From the NCBI GenBank assembly GCA_963930645.1, contig OZ005652.1, positions 350,448,602 through 350,512,601 of the forward strand: 64,000 nt of DNA, written 5' to 3'. The notes under the pieces were generated by a model. It searched no databases, was not told where the DNA came from, and saw nothing but the letters and a program-made list of their open reading frames with translations. Positions 9,181-21,679 of the stretch are shown here, one piece after another (the stretch's first letter is position 1; every line of letters begins with the position of its first letter). The position numbers and the translations under genes were made by a program. This DNA is from Salticus scenicus. Its lineage: Eukaryota > Arthropoda > Arachnida > Araneae > Salticidae.

Positions 9181-12100
9181 TTAAATGTGTATTATACAGG
9201 GATCCTACACTAAACTTTCGTTGAGAATAAGCAAATAGTTCGTGTACAGGGACTCCCAAGATAATTCAAATACATTACGTCTATGGGGGATATTGTAGGT
9301 AAGTAGAGCTTAACACCAATAGACTGCACTAGACTAAATGAAACGAATATAAATTTTTTATATGCGTAAAAACATGTATCATGTAGAATATGGTATGGAA
9401 ATCTATCATTGTTTACAGGGCTACACAAAAAAAAGTAGATTTTAGTGCGACAATGCTTTAAAATTGATGAAAGTGTATTTCAGGATGTGCCGTGTGTTAT
9501 TAATATTGAACTATATTTAAGTGCACCATGTGGTGTGTACATAATCTTCTGAAGATATACAGGGCTGCCAATATTTAAGCCATAACAATCTTTTTATTGT
9601 TACTGAAAGTGCTTTACTATAATATTTTACCACGTCCAAGAAAGCTGCTCCGGAATTGAAATTAATTCTTAATAGCTATATGGCAAAGTGGATTTTAAAT
9701 TAAATATTCATTGCTTGTTTTTTTTTTTTTTTTTTTTTTCACGTTTTGAGGATTTCTGAATATCGAAGTCAAAATTTTAACGTTTGATCTTTGTCTGTGT
9801 CTCTTAAAGTAAATTAAAAATAAATAATTTCAGGCGATTCAAATGTTGTATTTTGTAATTAATACGTTTGTTTAGTAGAAATTTTGGTCAAGATTGATAA
9901 GTTTCAAGGAATGTTGCGTGTAAAAGTAGCCTGGATAATTTCAAAGGAACTTTTGAAGTTAATAACAGATTTAAATTCTATATAAACGTAGGTACAATAA
10001 GGAAACGGAGGGTTGAGGGGGGCGGTAGCCCCCTTCACACAAATTTATTTGTCAAGTAAAGCCACTCGGAAGCCTAATTTGAATTGTTATAACATAAATT
10101 TACCTTTCAGTACTCGTTATCTTACTCCTTATTCTACATTCTGTATTTATAGTATTAAATTTCAGGGTAAGAGAAAGTCGTGTGAGTGACACACCAGATT
10201 ATTTATCTTATAATTATTACCTTTAAACTCCATTTCTGTGGTGCTTTTTATAATTACATCTGTTTGTTTGAAACTTTTAAAAAATTGTATTTAGCCTTAG
10301 TAAATCAAATCAACATGAAGCAGTGATAGTTTTAGTAGTTCGAAAAATTGTTTACATTTCACTCTCCGACAGAAAGCTTTTCACAAAATTCGAAGTTCTG
10401 TCATTGGCTTACTTGCGAAAAAACTCTACAGCAGAGCGGCCGCTACCTTTTCGATTTTTCCAACCACTAAATTCAAAATTTAGAATTTCGCGAATCCCTA
10501 ATATTATTGTTTAAAAAAAACTACTGTAAAATACCCTTCAAGTGCCCCCCCCCCTCGAACTTCATGGAAAATGGGGACGTGGAGGAGGTGGATACACGGT
10601 AAAAGTCTGCAAAAATATAGAAATCGACATGTATTAGCCTGCTAAAATTAAGTGGCATAGAAAATGATTGTAAAACAAAACATATACGTATTTTTAAGTT
10701 GAAGTGTTAAAAGTATTAACTCTTAGTTAATCGACATTTAATTAACCGGAAATATTTGGACGAAACTTTTTTTTCTAACTTAAAATAATTTTTTTTTAAA
10801 CATTTGTCACTATTTTAGGAAGTTTACGTTTTCCATTTTCAAATAATTACAATACCCGATTTATTATAAAACAAATTAGTGTTTATATTTATAAATGAGA
10901 AAGTAAAAAAAAAAAAAATAAATAAATTATGTAAAAACTGCCTCCTATTCGGATAGAGTTTACCTCTGAGCGTAAGGGGCTCTTATTCGGTATTTTCAGA
11001 ACAATCGAAATTCAGGTGAAAAGCAGAGGGAAGGGTTTAATCGGGGGGTGGGGTGTTACAGTATTTTGCAGTAAATATATTTCTGTGCATGGAATAGTAA
11101 TCAGAGAATGAGAATTTTATAAATATGAAATAATACACTTTTATATAAAACATACAAATACTTATTTTATTAAAAGGAAAACGTACATACTAATTTAATC
11201 TTAAGAAACGATACTTAAAAGTTGTTTGAAAATAATAATAATAATAATTATTATTATTATACGGCAAAGGCGTGAATACCTTTTGGTTGTTTCCATATTA
11301 TAAGAAATAGACAAAATATTTAAATACATTAATAAATGGCTATTTCTTTTTATAAAACTATTTTTACTAAATCTAGTAATATTAAATTGTTACACTACTG
11401 ACATCCAGATAAAAATAATTTTTTTGTCGTTCGTTGAAAACTTTGAAGAATTCGAATATTCTGATAAATTTAAAACAATTTCTGGCTAGATATCAAATGC
11501 AAATTAGAAATTATATACCCGTAATAAATATACCCCTCTTACAATTCAAATTTTCGTGAAAAAAGATTTTTTTATTTACCTTTTTTCTCATCCAGAAAAC
11601 TCTGAAGTCTAAAGTTGTAATTATGAGTGATTTAGAAAATTCTGAAGGTAAAATTAATATCAGAACATTTTTTATTATGACATTACAAAAGTGCAAATGG
11701 TATCGAAATTTTTCTGCGGATCACTAGTGGTCCATGTACCACCTGTTGACGATCACTGCTCTACAGTTTTAATTAAGATAACTAAGTTTTGTACAGATAT
11801 TTTGAATGTAATTTAAGATTTGTTCTATTGCTTAAGCTTTTTAGTTTGTCATAATTAAGCTTACACCAGTAACATACTTACCAACCATCTCATTATGAAA
11901 CGTAAAAGCTTTAGTACCTGCCATTTATTTATTTATTTATTTTTATTTATTTATTTTTTTCACACCAGTCATTTTTTAGAGTAATTTTATTCTTATTTAA
12001 TCGTAACAATATTTGGAGAGAATTACTCTAAAAATAAAATGGTGTGGAAAAAGGAATGTTAACAATTTTACGCTTGTTAATGAGATTGTTGGCAGGTATG

Positions 12101-12343
12101 CCGTAATTTTGTATGTCTAGCAAGTGAAATCAGAGAGTTTACATCTGTACCAAGCACCACCACTGCATTACTTATATTTCTTAAACATTCTTTAATAGTT
12201 TTTGTCTTTCGATTTCAAATTAAATCTATTATCTTGATTTTTTTTTTTTTTTAAGTTTTGTTGTAGTATTATGAAAAGTTCAAAATGCGAAATGCTAAGC
12301 TTGATTGATTACGAAAAATTTCGCAACTCTGTAACGAGTTGAG

Positions 12344-12381
<38 letters not shown>

Positions 12382-12600
12382 AAATGTCCGAGATTTAGGA
12401 AGATTTTCATTATTAGGGAACTTGACTCTTGATGTACAGTTAATGAGCAAGGTAGGTCGAAATTACACCTACCCCAATCTATGGGAAGAATAGAATAACA
12501 AAATACCATGTTCTCTCTCCTTTTTTTTTTTTTTCCTTCTTAAATGAGGCAATTGTTAAATTATTTCAACTTGTATGGCATTTAACTGTACGAAATTTGA
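9181..12600. other. AT-rich stretch with homopolymers, no gene recognised
   Basis: Contains a T run at 9719-9739, G-rich patches near 10010 and 11040, C runs near 10545, an (AAT)n/(ATT)n inverted pair at 11231-11258, (ATTT)n near 11925-11950 and an A run at 12350-12378. The short frames here have no recognisable motif. The line GGGTAAGAGAAAGTCGTGT at 10164 recurs near 30167, which marks another dispersed repeat. Confidence 0.5.
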
Positions 12601-12639
12601 TACATGAGATAACCATTATGAAAACGCATTTTTTAAGAT

Positions 12640-12815
12640 GTTAGTTAAACTGTGTTTCTTTGAATATTTAGTGTTAGTTTACTCTAAAATGAAAATCACC
12701 TGCTTCATCATGGTAGATAATTTTAATAAATAATAGTTTTTGTAAATTATTTGAACTGAGTGAATTTATATAGGAAAATATAGAAGAAAGTCTTGTGGTG
12801 GTCAGAACATACTAG
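12640..12815 (-). repeat. R1 repeat, partial copy (CTAG end)
   Basis: On the minus strand it starts CTAGTATGTTCTGACCACCA and continues with TTCTTCTATATTTTCC and ACTCAGTTCAAATA, matching the starts at 41706 and 49631. It fades out leftwards near 12640. Confidence 0.6.
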
Positions 12816-12989
12816 TTTTACTGTGGTGCTTGTCAATTATACCTAAAAGTTACGCACGCTTCTTTGATTAAGCAAAGTGTAAGTACAGATTTGTAGAATG
12901 ATATTGGTAAAAATAAATAAATAAATAAATAAAATAACAATAAACTGAATTTTCTAGCAAAGTCTTGAATGGTTTTAAATAAAAAGTAT

Positions 12990-13549
12990 TGTTACGAATC
13001 CACAAATAATAGTAGTTATTTTTGTGTAAATTCATTCAAAAAGACATAGTCAGGTTATAAAGAGTTGATTTTCTGAATTTCTAGCTTCTGTTTGCGTTAG
13101 AATAGCTCATTTACCTTTAAAGAGCTTCATCAATGCAGATAATGACGGCGACAAATTTCACAATTCTTTCGCTCTTTGGCGATCTTGTGGAGAAGATCAT
13201 TATTATCGATATATTGAATATCTAAGCTTTAATTTATTTATTTGAGAAGTTAGTGAAAAATTATCGATTAATAGGATACTATAAAAGGAAACCCTTTCGG
13301 ACAATTGAGAGAGTTTTCTTGCCAACCGGCTTACTGATCTCCTGACTATGGGTCTTTTGCTAATATTTGATTACAGTCTATTTCTGTGTGTTAATACTTT
13401 TATAAAGTTTATGCTGCGATTTTAATATTATCAGTTTTTTTTAAGCTGTGTTTTCTGGAGAAAGTGAAGTTGGTACTTGGTTTACAGAATTGTAATCTTC
13501 TATAATATTCTGCAAGTAAATTTTAAGTCTCTCCAAGTACATGCAAACA
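12990..13549 (+). repeat. LTR-like copy B
   Basis: Begins TGTTACGAATCC and ends ACATGCAAACA. It aligns in order with copy A at 7532-8137 but has diverged strongly. A TATAAAAGG box at about 13279 is a plausible LTR promoter. The interval between the two copies (about 4.9 kb) is the length of an LTR-element interior but holds no gag or pol trace, so two independent solo LTRs are more likely than one element. Confidence 0.6.
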
Positions 13550-14056
13550 AGTTGTGGGATGTAGGATAAGTTAATGCGCTTTCGGCTGAGAAATGTTCTT
13601 TTTCAATTATTTACAAACGTAGTAAAATTAATAATATAAATATTTCTAAATGAAAAATAAATAATATTATTAATAGGGAAGGGTAAAAAATTGCGTCAAT
13701 ACTTCTACAAGGAAAGAAGACTGCGAACGCATATCCCAAAAAATATACCTACTCTGACACGTGTTTAGCAAATGAAATCTTTAATAAAAAGAGAAAATCT
13801 GCGGACACAGAAATCACTTGCAAAGTCGTTAAATACAAATATAGTAATGTAGTAATCAATAACTGTTACTAAAATAATAAAGGAAAATCTACAACTTAAG
13901 GTTTAAATAATAATAATAATAATAATAGCATTAGAACAATTTGTAGAAAAAATTGTAGGATCCTTTTAGGAAACCATTTTACAGATTAGTGAAAAAACAT
14001 GTATGGAAATACATTTATGACTATATTATGAATTTTTAAATAAAAAAAAAAATGCA
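13550..14056. other. AT-rich stretch, nothing recognised
   Basis: Only an (AAT)n run at 13907-13926 was noted. Confidence 0.5.
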
Positions 14057-14066
14057 TTAAATTATA

Positions 14067-14234
14067 TGGATGGTTGGATGGTTGGGTTTTACATCGCACT
14101 AGTGCTGCGCAGATAGGCAATTGGCGACGGTCTGGGACACACCCCTAGAGGTGGTCCGGAGAAATGCCATCACAATTTTGATCCTCCACGGAGGGATGGC
14201 TCACCCGCTTCGGTGACCCCCAGAGATATAATTT
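14067..14234 (-). mobile_element. SINE-like insertion with 10-bp target duplication
   Basis: TTAAATTATA occurs at 14057-14066 and again at 14235-14244, bracketing 168 bp of distinctly GC-richer sequence. On the minus strand the insert ends in a CCAACCATCCAACCATCC-type tail, as expected of a LINE-mobilised SINE. No tRNA A/B boxes were recognised, so its head may derive from another RNA. Confidence 0.75.
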
Positions 14235-14605
14235 TTAAATTATACGGATTTTTTAAAATCTTTAAGAACTTTTGAGATTGCAATTATATCATTTAAGACG
14301 TTTTATATTATATATATTTTCTACAAGCTGTTTTCCAATATCAGTTTAAGATGGAGCATTAGAAAAAAAAAAAAAAAAAAAAAACGCAAATGAAATTACT
14401 GGTTACCTTGTATTAAGAGAAAGAAAATAATATAATGCTTTTATACCCCATGTTTTCTTTTTTAAAATACGTAGATATACGTATAAAAACTTTTCTAAAT
14501 AAGTTAGAGATTTATTATTGTATTCATTTATTTTTATTAGTTAATTTTATTATCCATTAATAACTGGAGTCTTTAATTTATGGTGCCCTGATTAATAAAG
14601 TTAAT

Positions 14606-14608
<3 letters not shown>

Positions 14609-14638
<30 letters not shown>
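14609..14638. repeat. (AT)n microsatellite
   Basis: Uninterrupted AT repeats. Confidence 0.9.
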
Positions 14639-14639
<1 letters not shown>

Positions 14640-14641
<2 letters not shown>

Positions 14642-15200
14642 AAAAAACATGCATAATGAAGAACAGTAGAACTGATAAGAATGAATACAGAAAAAGAAAA
14701 TTAGATTATCTGCTGCTATTTAAGTGAATTATTTCAGTCGAGTAGTTTCTTAGAACAGTAAAACGATGCCATTTAATTTGATTCAATCTAGCAAACTTTA
14801 TTTTCTTTAGGAATTTACTTTAGGCGTTTTTAAAGTCTAGAAAACAAAATTATCGAAAAGTTTGATTTTTATTAATATTTTACCAACATTCATACGGTGA
14901 AATTTACTGAAAATGAATTATAAATAAACATTATTAATGCATATATTCAGCATGTAATATATATACAATATATATAAATATATTAAAAACTGTTTAAATA
15001 ATAGATTATTTCTCAGACAGGAATGATGTTAAATGTAATTTAAGTCTTACAAATCTTATAAGTGACAACTAAGTAATGTTCTGCGCTAGCGCGACAACAT
15101 TTCCTTTCACTATTTACCTTGAAAACGTACAATCAAATTAAGCTACCGTCTTTAAGACAACTCCGTACTTCTCGTAATATATATTTCTGTTAATTCAAAT
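14640..15200. other. AT-rich stretch, nothing recognised
   Basis: No frame or repeat terminus identified. Confidence 0.5.
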
Positions 15201-15510
15201 ACTGCTCGACCAAAATGCAACACCAAGAAGGAATGATAATAACGAAATGAAATTTGTTGGACACATACATTATAGTAGGAAGAACAATTGATTAAAATAT
15301 CAGGAAATGTGGAGTAATATGTACTGAGAAAACGGTACATAAAGCGGCGACCGCTGTGAGCAATAACAGCACATACCTACCTAGGCATTGAATCGAGCAG
15401 CAATTGAATGACATGTACGGGTAGAGCACTTCATGAAGTTTTAACACGATGCTACAATTCATCGATCGAAGTTACTGGTGAGTGGTGGGAAGCCAGTCGC
15501 TTTTCAACGA

Positions 15511-15900
15511 TTAAACAGTCATTTTCATTGGTGCGAGATCAGGAGAACGCGCTGGCCAGAGCAACAGTCGAACACATTCGGCATCAATGAAGGTCCAGAC
15601 AATATGGACAACTTGCGGTCGTGCACTGTCCTGCTTAAATGTTGCGCTTTGGAGGCCTTGAACATAGGGCAGAGCTATGGGCCTTAACTCGTCAGAAATG
15701 TAATGGCTGGTATTCAGAGTGGCGGGAATGAAAACAAGAGGTGACCGGGATGTGTATCCAATGGTACAAAATACCATCAATCCAGGTGGTGACTCAGTAT
15801 GCGGCTACGAAAATTCCGATTACCCTCAAAACTGCATCACTGATATGGGCGCCATTAATGTGTGATCAACGATGAACCTGGACGCAGGAATGGCGTGAAG
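15511..15900 (-). pseudogene. Tc1-like transposase, 3' half (left arm)
   Basis: DD34E-type transposase fragment. The minus-strand frame reads GYTSRSPLVFIPATLN, HYISDELRP, then FKQDSARPQVV holding the second catalytic Asp, and LLLWPARSPDLAPMKM. Tc1 transposases have the catalytic Glu right after PDLSPI (PIEN); here that position is Lys in PMKM. The fragment lacks the first Asp region with clear frame and all of the DNA-binding N-terminus. It is inactive by the Glu-to-Lys change alone. Confidence 0.85.
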
Positions 15901-16139
15901 TCACTTTTCAGATAAATCACAATCCTGTTTACAACATCAAGATTGCCTTATCTGTATTTAACGGCATTACGAATAATGCACATTGCCAGCTGTGATTCGA
16001 CATCATCATACTGTCTATCATTTGCAATGATGTTATGGGTTCCCATTGGATACACGTCTCGATTACTTCATGTTCGTATTCCTGGCACTCTGAACAGCGG
16101 CATTAAATTTCTGATGAGTTAAGGCCCCCCTCTGCCCTG

Positions 16140-16480
16140 TATTCGAGGCCTCCGTAACGCAAAATTTAAGCAAGATAATGCACGACCGCAAGTTGTTTGT
16201 ATTGTCCGAACCTTATTTGATATAGAATGTGTTCGACTGTTGCTCTAACCAGCGCGTTCTCCTGATCTCTCACCAATGAAAATGATTGTTTAATCATTGA
16301 ATAACGACTGGCCCCCCACCACTCACCAGTAACTTCGATCGATGAATTGTGGCATCGTGTTGAAGCTTCATGAAGTGTTCTACCCGTACATGTCATCCAG
16401 TCGCTGTTCGATTCAATGCCTAGGCAGATATGTGCTGTTATTGCTCACAGAGGTCGCTACTTTATTTACTGTTTTCTCAG
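16140..16480 (+). pseudogene. Tc1-like transposase, 3' half (right arm)
   Basis: The frame reads GLRNAKFKQDNARPQVV, then VRTLFDIECVRLLL, a stop where Trp is expected, PARSPDLSPMKM, and stops further on. It is the sister of the left-arm copy and carries the same Lys in place of the catalytic Glu. A shared dead residue means both arms descend from one already-defective copy that was moved in trans, or from a later inverted duplication of it. The minus-strand frame at 16166-16396 is an antisense shadow. Confidence 0.85.
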
Positions 16481-16639
16481 TACATACTACTCCAAATTTC
16501 CTGAAATTTTAATCAATTGTTCTTCATACTATAATGTAAGTGTCCAACAAATTTCATCCCGTTATTATCATTCCTTCTTGGTGCTGCATTTTTAATGTCG
16601 AGTAGTGTATTTCTGTTAATTTCGTTTTAAGTCATAAGA

Positions 16640-17160
16640 ATTAATAACTGTTGAATTGTTTCCTGCTTTTTTAAAAAAGAATTTTTATTTTTATTTTTAT
16701 TTTTATTTTTAAACAAGAAAAAAATGCGATAAATGCATTTAATTCAATTTTCACATTTTTTTTTTTTTTTTTTTTTTTTTTGGCTAGCATCAGTGAAAAT
16801 GCAGTGATCAATCACTGACTATAGGTGTGGCGATTCCTGACAGCACACTTACCCCCAATACTTTATGAGGATGTTCCTCAAACTCTTTCCATCTTCAGAA
16901 TAACCGGTGAATGGCCTGGGGAGAAGATCTGCCGTTAGAGATTCTTCTTGGATTTTAAGAGTAGTGATTTTGTACCGCACTCCGCGCTCTTGAAAGTAGA
17001 TTAGCACCAGTTTGATACCAGCGGATTGTGCGAAATTTGGTTAGAAAAGCTTTGATTCCTTCTTGTCCTCTAAGGATCTGGAAAATCCTTGCATGTAAAT
17101 GGAGAACAGTGCATGGCAATGAGTAATGCCGACGTCTATATGTCTAAAACTAACTTTAAC
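16640..17160. other. Unclassified mid-GC segment
   Basis: A T-rich start (ATTTTT repeats near 16683 and a T run at 16760-16781) is followed by about 380 bp of more balanced sequence (16800-17160) that is neither coding nor recognisable as a known element. It may be the outer part of the foldback that follows. Confidence 0.4.
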
Positions 17161-17760
17161 GCTATTAAAATCATGGGCTGTCATGCTGTGCATAATGCAA
17201 AATTTCCCTTTGCTCCTCCACGTTTAGGAAACGCTTCACCTAATTTGACCGGCAGTCTAACCCTATGCTATTCTATAGCGAAATTTAATAAATTATTCAT
17301 TACCTAATGTATTTTTTTTTAATTCTATTTTCCCATTTAGAAACTTTACAAGTGTTAAAATATTTCTCGTTTTTCAAAAATTAATTTTTAACATTTTTAA
17401 CATTTCATTTTCAAGGTATAAAGTGCAGAAAATGCTCTTAATTAATTTTTCACACTTATAACTTAAAACTAAATGTAAAAAAAAAAAATTAAAAACATAG
17501 TTTTCGAAAAATAAGAACCATTAACGTTTGTGAATTTTCTAAATGTGAAAACAGAAATTAAAAAAGAAAAAAAAAAAAAAGAAACTCTAGGTAAGGAGTA
17601 ATTTATAAAACAAATTTCTCCATGGAATAACATCGGGTTAGACTGTCGGTCAACTTAGGTGAAGTATCTCCTTAAAGCTGACCATGGCTGGATCGCAGGA
17701 AGCTATGGACTGAGAGATTCTTTTTTTATTGGATGCAGCATTCCCGGATATATAAGGTAA
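17160..17760. repeat. Foldback (imperfect palindrome)
   Basis: GCTTCACCTAATTTGACC with GGCAGTCTAACCC on the left (17230-17265) is mirrored by GGGTTAGACTGTCGG with TCAACTTAGGTGAAG on the right (17634-17665). Inner flanks also mirror each other (poly-A/T, TTTTTCAAAAATT against the complement), with a centre near 17430. Confidence 0.65.
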
Positions 17761-17899
17761 AGCATAAAGCAATCCATAGAGGCGCAATTTTCGCTATGTT
17801 TCTAGTAACCTGGAACGCCGATATCCATGTAGTCGAGCAGCTGGATATGATCCTGTTGGACTTTTGATTTACCCTCAAAATGATTTTTGGATATTGTTA

Positions 17900-17910
17900 T
17901 ATATATTTAT

Positions 17911-17951
<41 letters not shown>

Positions 17952-18378
17952 TCGCATGGTACACCCCTGGTATAATTTCCAGTAAAGCCGCCATCTTGTT
18001 TTTAAACAATCAAAAATTAGTGTTTTTTTCTTTATTTAGTAGCACAAGCAATTTAGGTATCATTTTATATGTTTTCAGGTGTAGGGAATGCGATTAAGTA
18101 CTTTAAAACACTTTAAATTTTCATCTTGTATTTTTAAGGAGTGTTTTGTTAATATTAATGTCGAAATTTTGACTCAAAGTTCTTATTAATAAATATTTTA
18201 CTCAAAAGCATGTTTTCCCCGTTTATCATACATTTTCTGACACAGATACATGAAACAAATTAAAAGTTATAAAAAATCTTTAACACAGAATAATAACATT
18301 CAACACAAATATGATAGGAATTAAGAGAAAAACAGCTGCCTTAGTATACAGTTACAAATAATAATAATATAATTAATA
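17900..18378. other. Poly-A tract and AT-rich spacer
   Basis: A run at 17916-17948, then AT-rich sequence with no recognised content up to the 3' end of the next pseudogene. Confidence 0.6.
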
Positions 18379-20780
18379 TTATTTCGCAGGTATATTGTTG
18401 TGACAAAGTTTAGTTGAAGAACACTTACAATACAAGCAGCATGATATGTCAGAACTGCGACAGGGACAAACTGTTTTTCTGAAGCATTTTAAACATGTAC
18501 ATGGTACAATCATATTTGCTGGCAATTTAAATACTGTTAAATTTGATTTTAAATGACCATCAGTTTTTACACACCCATACTCAGTCGGTTGTAGATGTGG
18601 TTGCTTACTATGCACGGCTGACAACCACATATGGGTCTGCAAATAAGCACGCTTAATATGTAATTCTAAACTTTTTGATGCTGGCACTAATCTTTCCAAG
18701 TCAAATTTTGATTTTATGTGGTATTGTTTATATCTAACTGCATCAAATGTCTTTTCTTTGTAGCCTAAAACATGTAAAAGGAATTCTTCTGCACGGTTTA
18801 TCATATCTCCGTTAATCGGTATCTTATCAAAATCGTTAATCAAGTCACTATGGGCTTTCGCATATTTCAAAGCAGCACCCTTAGTACCGATTTTACTTGT
18901 GGTGTCACACCCTGTTAAAGCGTGAATGACTGGGAGAACTTTAATAACATTCTCCTGCATTAATTCACGAAGAGTAAGCACTGGTATAGTTCGAACAGTG
19001 TTATTGACACCACAGGAAAAACACAGTTCTTTTAATCCGCTACTGCTTTATGTGTCTGGTAGTGGTAGATTGACAACACAAATACATACGTTGGTATCTG
19101 ATGATATCACGACTATTTTGTGATATTTCTACAGTTTAATAGCTTGGTTCAAATGAAATATTATCCGATCATCATCTTCTTCGTGACTGCAGTAGAATTC
19201 TGGAATTACTTCTTGAACATCGGTACATATCTTTACACACTTGTTTTTGTCACTTTCAATTATACCGGCTATATATATTTCAGTACAACCAGTTTTCTAT
19301 GATAACAGCCAGTTCAACTTTCTTTGAATTGCTAGCTCAAAAAGGAATCCATATTATTGGGAAGTCTTGTTTTTTCAGTGAGAATAGAAACTTGATGGCA
19401 TGAAATTTCATTCTGCGATTTTTTTCATGCTCCTTGATACTGCCATCATTATACTGATCAAAAATAATATCGATTCGACTTGAATTTTTGCACTTTGATA
19501 AAATTAAATTCCATATGTGTTGTGGGAAATCCCCAAATAATTTTAAACTTGCAGCCTTTGCATTGACCTTTCTAGCTTGACCCATAAAATCAAGGATGAA
19601 TACTGTTGATATCAGACTGCGGAACAAATCTTGGAGATTCGTGTTGCAAAAACTTTTCCAACACATTAATTAACTGGGATTTATCTGATTTTTGTGAGGC
19701 AGCATTCTTTGTTTGAAATCATGAAGTTAATGTCAGTTCAAATTAAAAACTACTCAATGCTGTAATTCCTAACTCTCGTAATGTCAATAAATTGTTGAGC
19801 TTCGGCAGTACCTTTAGAAATTAATTTATTTGCTTCCGACAAAAAAACACACACTTTTGCTTTAGTCTGCTTAATTGGGTCAAATATTGATTTGCTCTTT
19901 TCTTGAAATCTCTCCTTCAAGAAACCTTGATATTTTCTTTCCCCATCAACAATAGAACTCACAATACTATCAGTTTCTTCGTTTGTTAAATGCTTTCCAG
20001 TTTCAGTATTACATATGTTGCTCGTGTTTTCCATTTCAAAAGGATTACCATGCTCTTTAAGAAAGGCAATCGTTTCACAAACACTCGCGAAGTCTTGTTC
20101 AGTTGTAGAATTTGAAATTCATGATGTAAGTCATATTCATCATCATTTGAGTAACCGCAACACTTACGCAGAAAATTTGAAAATCCTAACTTTTCAGGTT
20201 TAATCAGGTCATGGTTAACGATTTAACAATGTAATTAAAGTTTTCGATCGACCTGGTTAATGTACAGTTTGCGCAACACTAATGTGCATTGGTGTTTGCT
20301 TTCTTCCACTGTGAATGATGTTATAAAAAAGTTTCAAATAAAAAGTGAAATTTAAAGCAAACATTTTCAGATTTCACATATGAGGGACACAGGTCTGTGA
20401 AGAAATTAGTCCATTATCTTGGGAAATTTCCTTCCAAGTTTGTCTTTGCATGTTGTAAATTATATACGTGTACTATGCTTCCTTCAATACCAATGTCATA
20501 TTCTTCACATTCTTGTTTTAGTTTCGATGCACAGTCTTTTTTTCCAACATTCATTGATTCAACTTTATCTGCAAGAGCTTCTAAAGCCACATTGTTTGAT
20601 AAAAATACAGTCTGTGATATATTCTTTTCTCTTGGATTTGAAAAACAAATTTCTTCTCCGTAAAGCGCAATAAGTAATGATTTCAGTTGCTTATTGGATA
20701 CTTCTGAACGAATGAAAATTGAGTGTTGAATGGATTCCTGCGATCTGAGAGAGCGAATCCTTTTTGCCTTTCCAAGTACC
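18379..20780 (-). pseudogene. Element-associated HALTGCDTTS-family gene, broken into several frames
   Basis: A large uncharacterised protein family found in many copies in arthropod and cnidarian genomes. Going 5' to 3' on the minus strand: about 20770-20400 reads QLKSLLIALYGEEICFSNPR and onward; 20120-19750 holds FLKEHGNPFEMENTSN, FLKERFQEKSKSIFDPIKQT; 19666-19337 holds ILDFMGQARKV and RIDIIFDQYNDGSIKEHEKN; about 19210-19090 holds FYCSHEEDDDRIIFH and VVISSDTNV; 18981-18379 holds LPVIHALTGCDTTSKIGTKG and a Cys-rich tail (CTCLKCFRKTVCPC, SCCLYCKCSS). The spaced acidic blocks (D in the LDFMGQ segment, HEEDDDR for the usual HEEADTR, SSDTN for SPDTD) suggest a PIN/FEN-like nuclease fold; that is inference. 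Stops and frameshifts separate the blocks, and SPDTD has changed. Plus-strand frames at 20397-20673 are antisense shadows. Confidence 0.75.
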
Positions 20781-21679
20781 GTAATTTTTGGTAGATACCC
20801 CGCAGGTTATATAATCCAATTTTGCACCAGAAATTTCAATTGATAAATAAATTTATATTTGTACGAGCTCTTCCATCGAAAAAATATAGATTTCTCTAGA
20901 CCGCCATACATTAAAACATTCATGTGCAAAATTTAAAATTGTATTATAAATTTTCGAGAGGGATAACAAGACAAATTACTGACAAATTCAAGAGGGATAA
21001 CAAGACAAATTACCTTTTTAGTGCCTCGACATAAATTCTCCAATGGTAAAAAGTCATGGCGTTGGTTGCATTTCAAGAATCATACAAAAATTACAAGTAA
21101 AAACTCCGACATCATTTTTAATTTGTTACTTATATGTCATAGAGCTTCACAAAGGCATATGTTAAGCATACGTTAGATAAAAAATTTGTTGTAAAACGTA
21201 CATAATATTATAAATTAGATCAAAAATTTCAGAGAATTTAATTTTAAAAATATATAATTTAAACTTTTAAAATGCCCATGCAATAAAATTAACAGTAAAT
21301 AAATTGTGCAGCATATAATAATGAGGCGATGTAAAAATAAATAAGTAAATAAATAAATAAGTAATAGAACTGTTTCATAAGAATCTCACAGACATCACTA
21401 CAGATATGCCAATTTAAACCCCTTTTCAGTGCTTCACATAAATACCCAAATAAAAAACAGCATGTCATTGATCGCTTTTGAAATATCGCACACAGATTAC
21501 GAGTTAAATTTTTGACAATGCAAATAAATAAATACATTTGTATTTAAATTTGTTTTTATCTCTTAACAATTTTGTTTAAATATATCTGTAAGATTCACCT
21601 TGATAGAATGTTAAACCTCTGTGTAATCTTATAATTTTATGAGGCATATTTTATGCATTGTGAATTTTTTTTTGTAGTA
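20781..21679. other. AT-rich stretch, nothing recognised
   Basis: A short local duplication of GAGGGATAACAAGACAAATTAC at 20959-20977 and 20990-21013 is the only structure seen, besides (AAAT)n near 21345. Confidence 0.5.

Larger units (their letters stand above)
15202..16607. mobile_element. Two Tc1-like elements in inverted, tail-out arrangement
   Basis: The left end (TA at 15200-15201, then CTGCTCGACC ... ATGCAACACC) and right end (GGTGCTGCAT ... GTCGAGTAGTG, then TA at 16608-16609) are inverted copies, and the similarity continues inwards for about 600 bp on each side. Each arm carries the 3' half of a Tc1-like transposase pointing outwards. The 5' halves, with the DNA-binding domain, are absent from both, and the arms meet near 15950-16000. 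Confidence 0.85.

Noticed and set aside
20397..20673. Plus-strand frames of 84-88 codons
   Set aside because: Antisense shadows of the HALTGCDTTS-family pseudogene.
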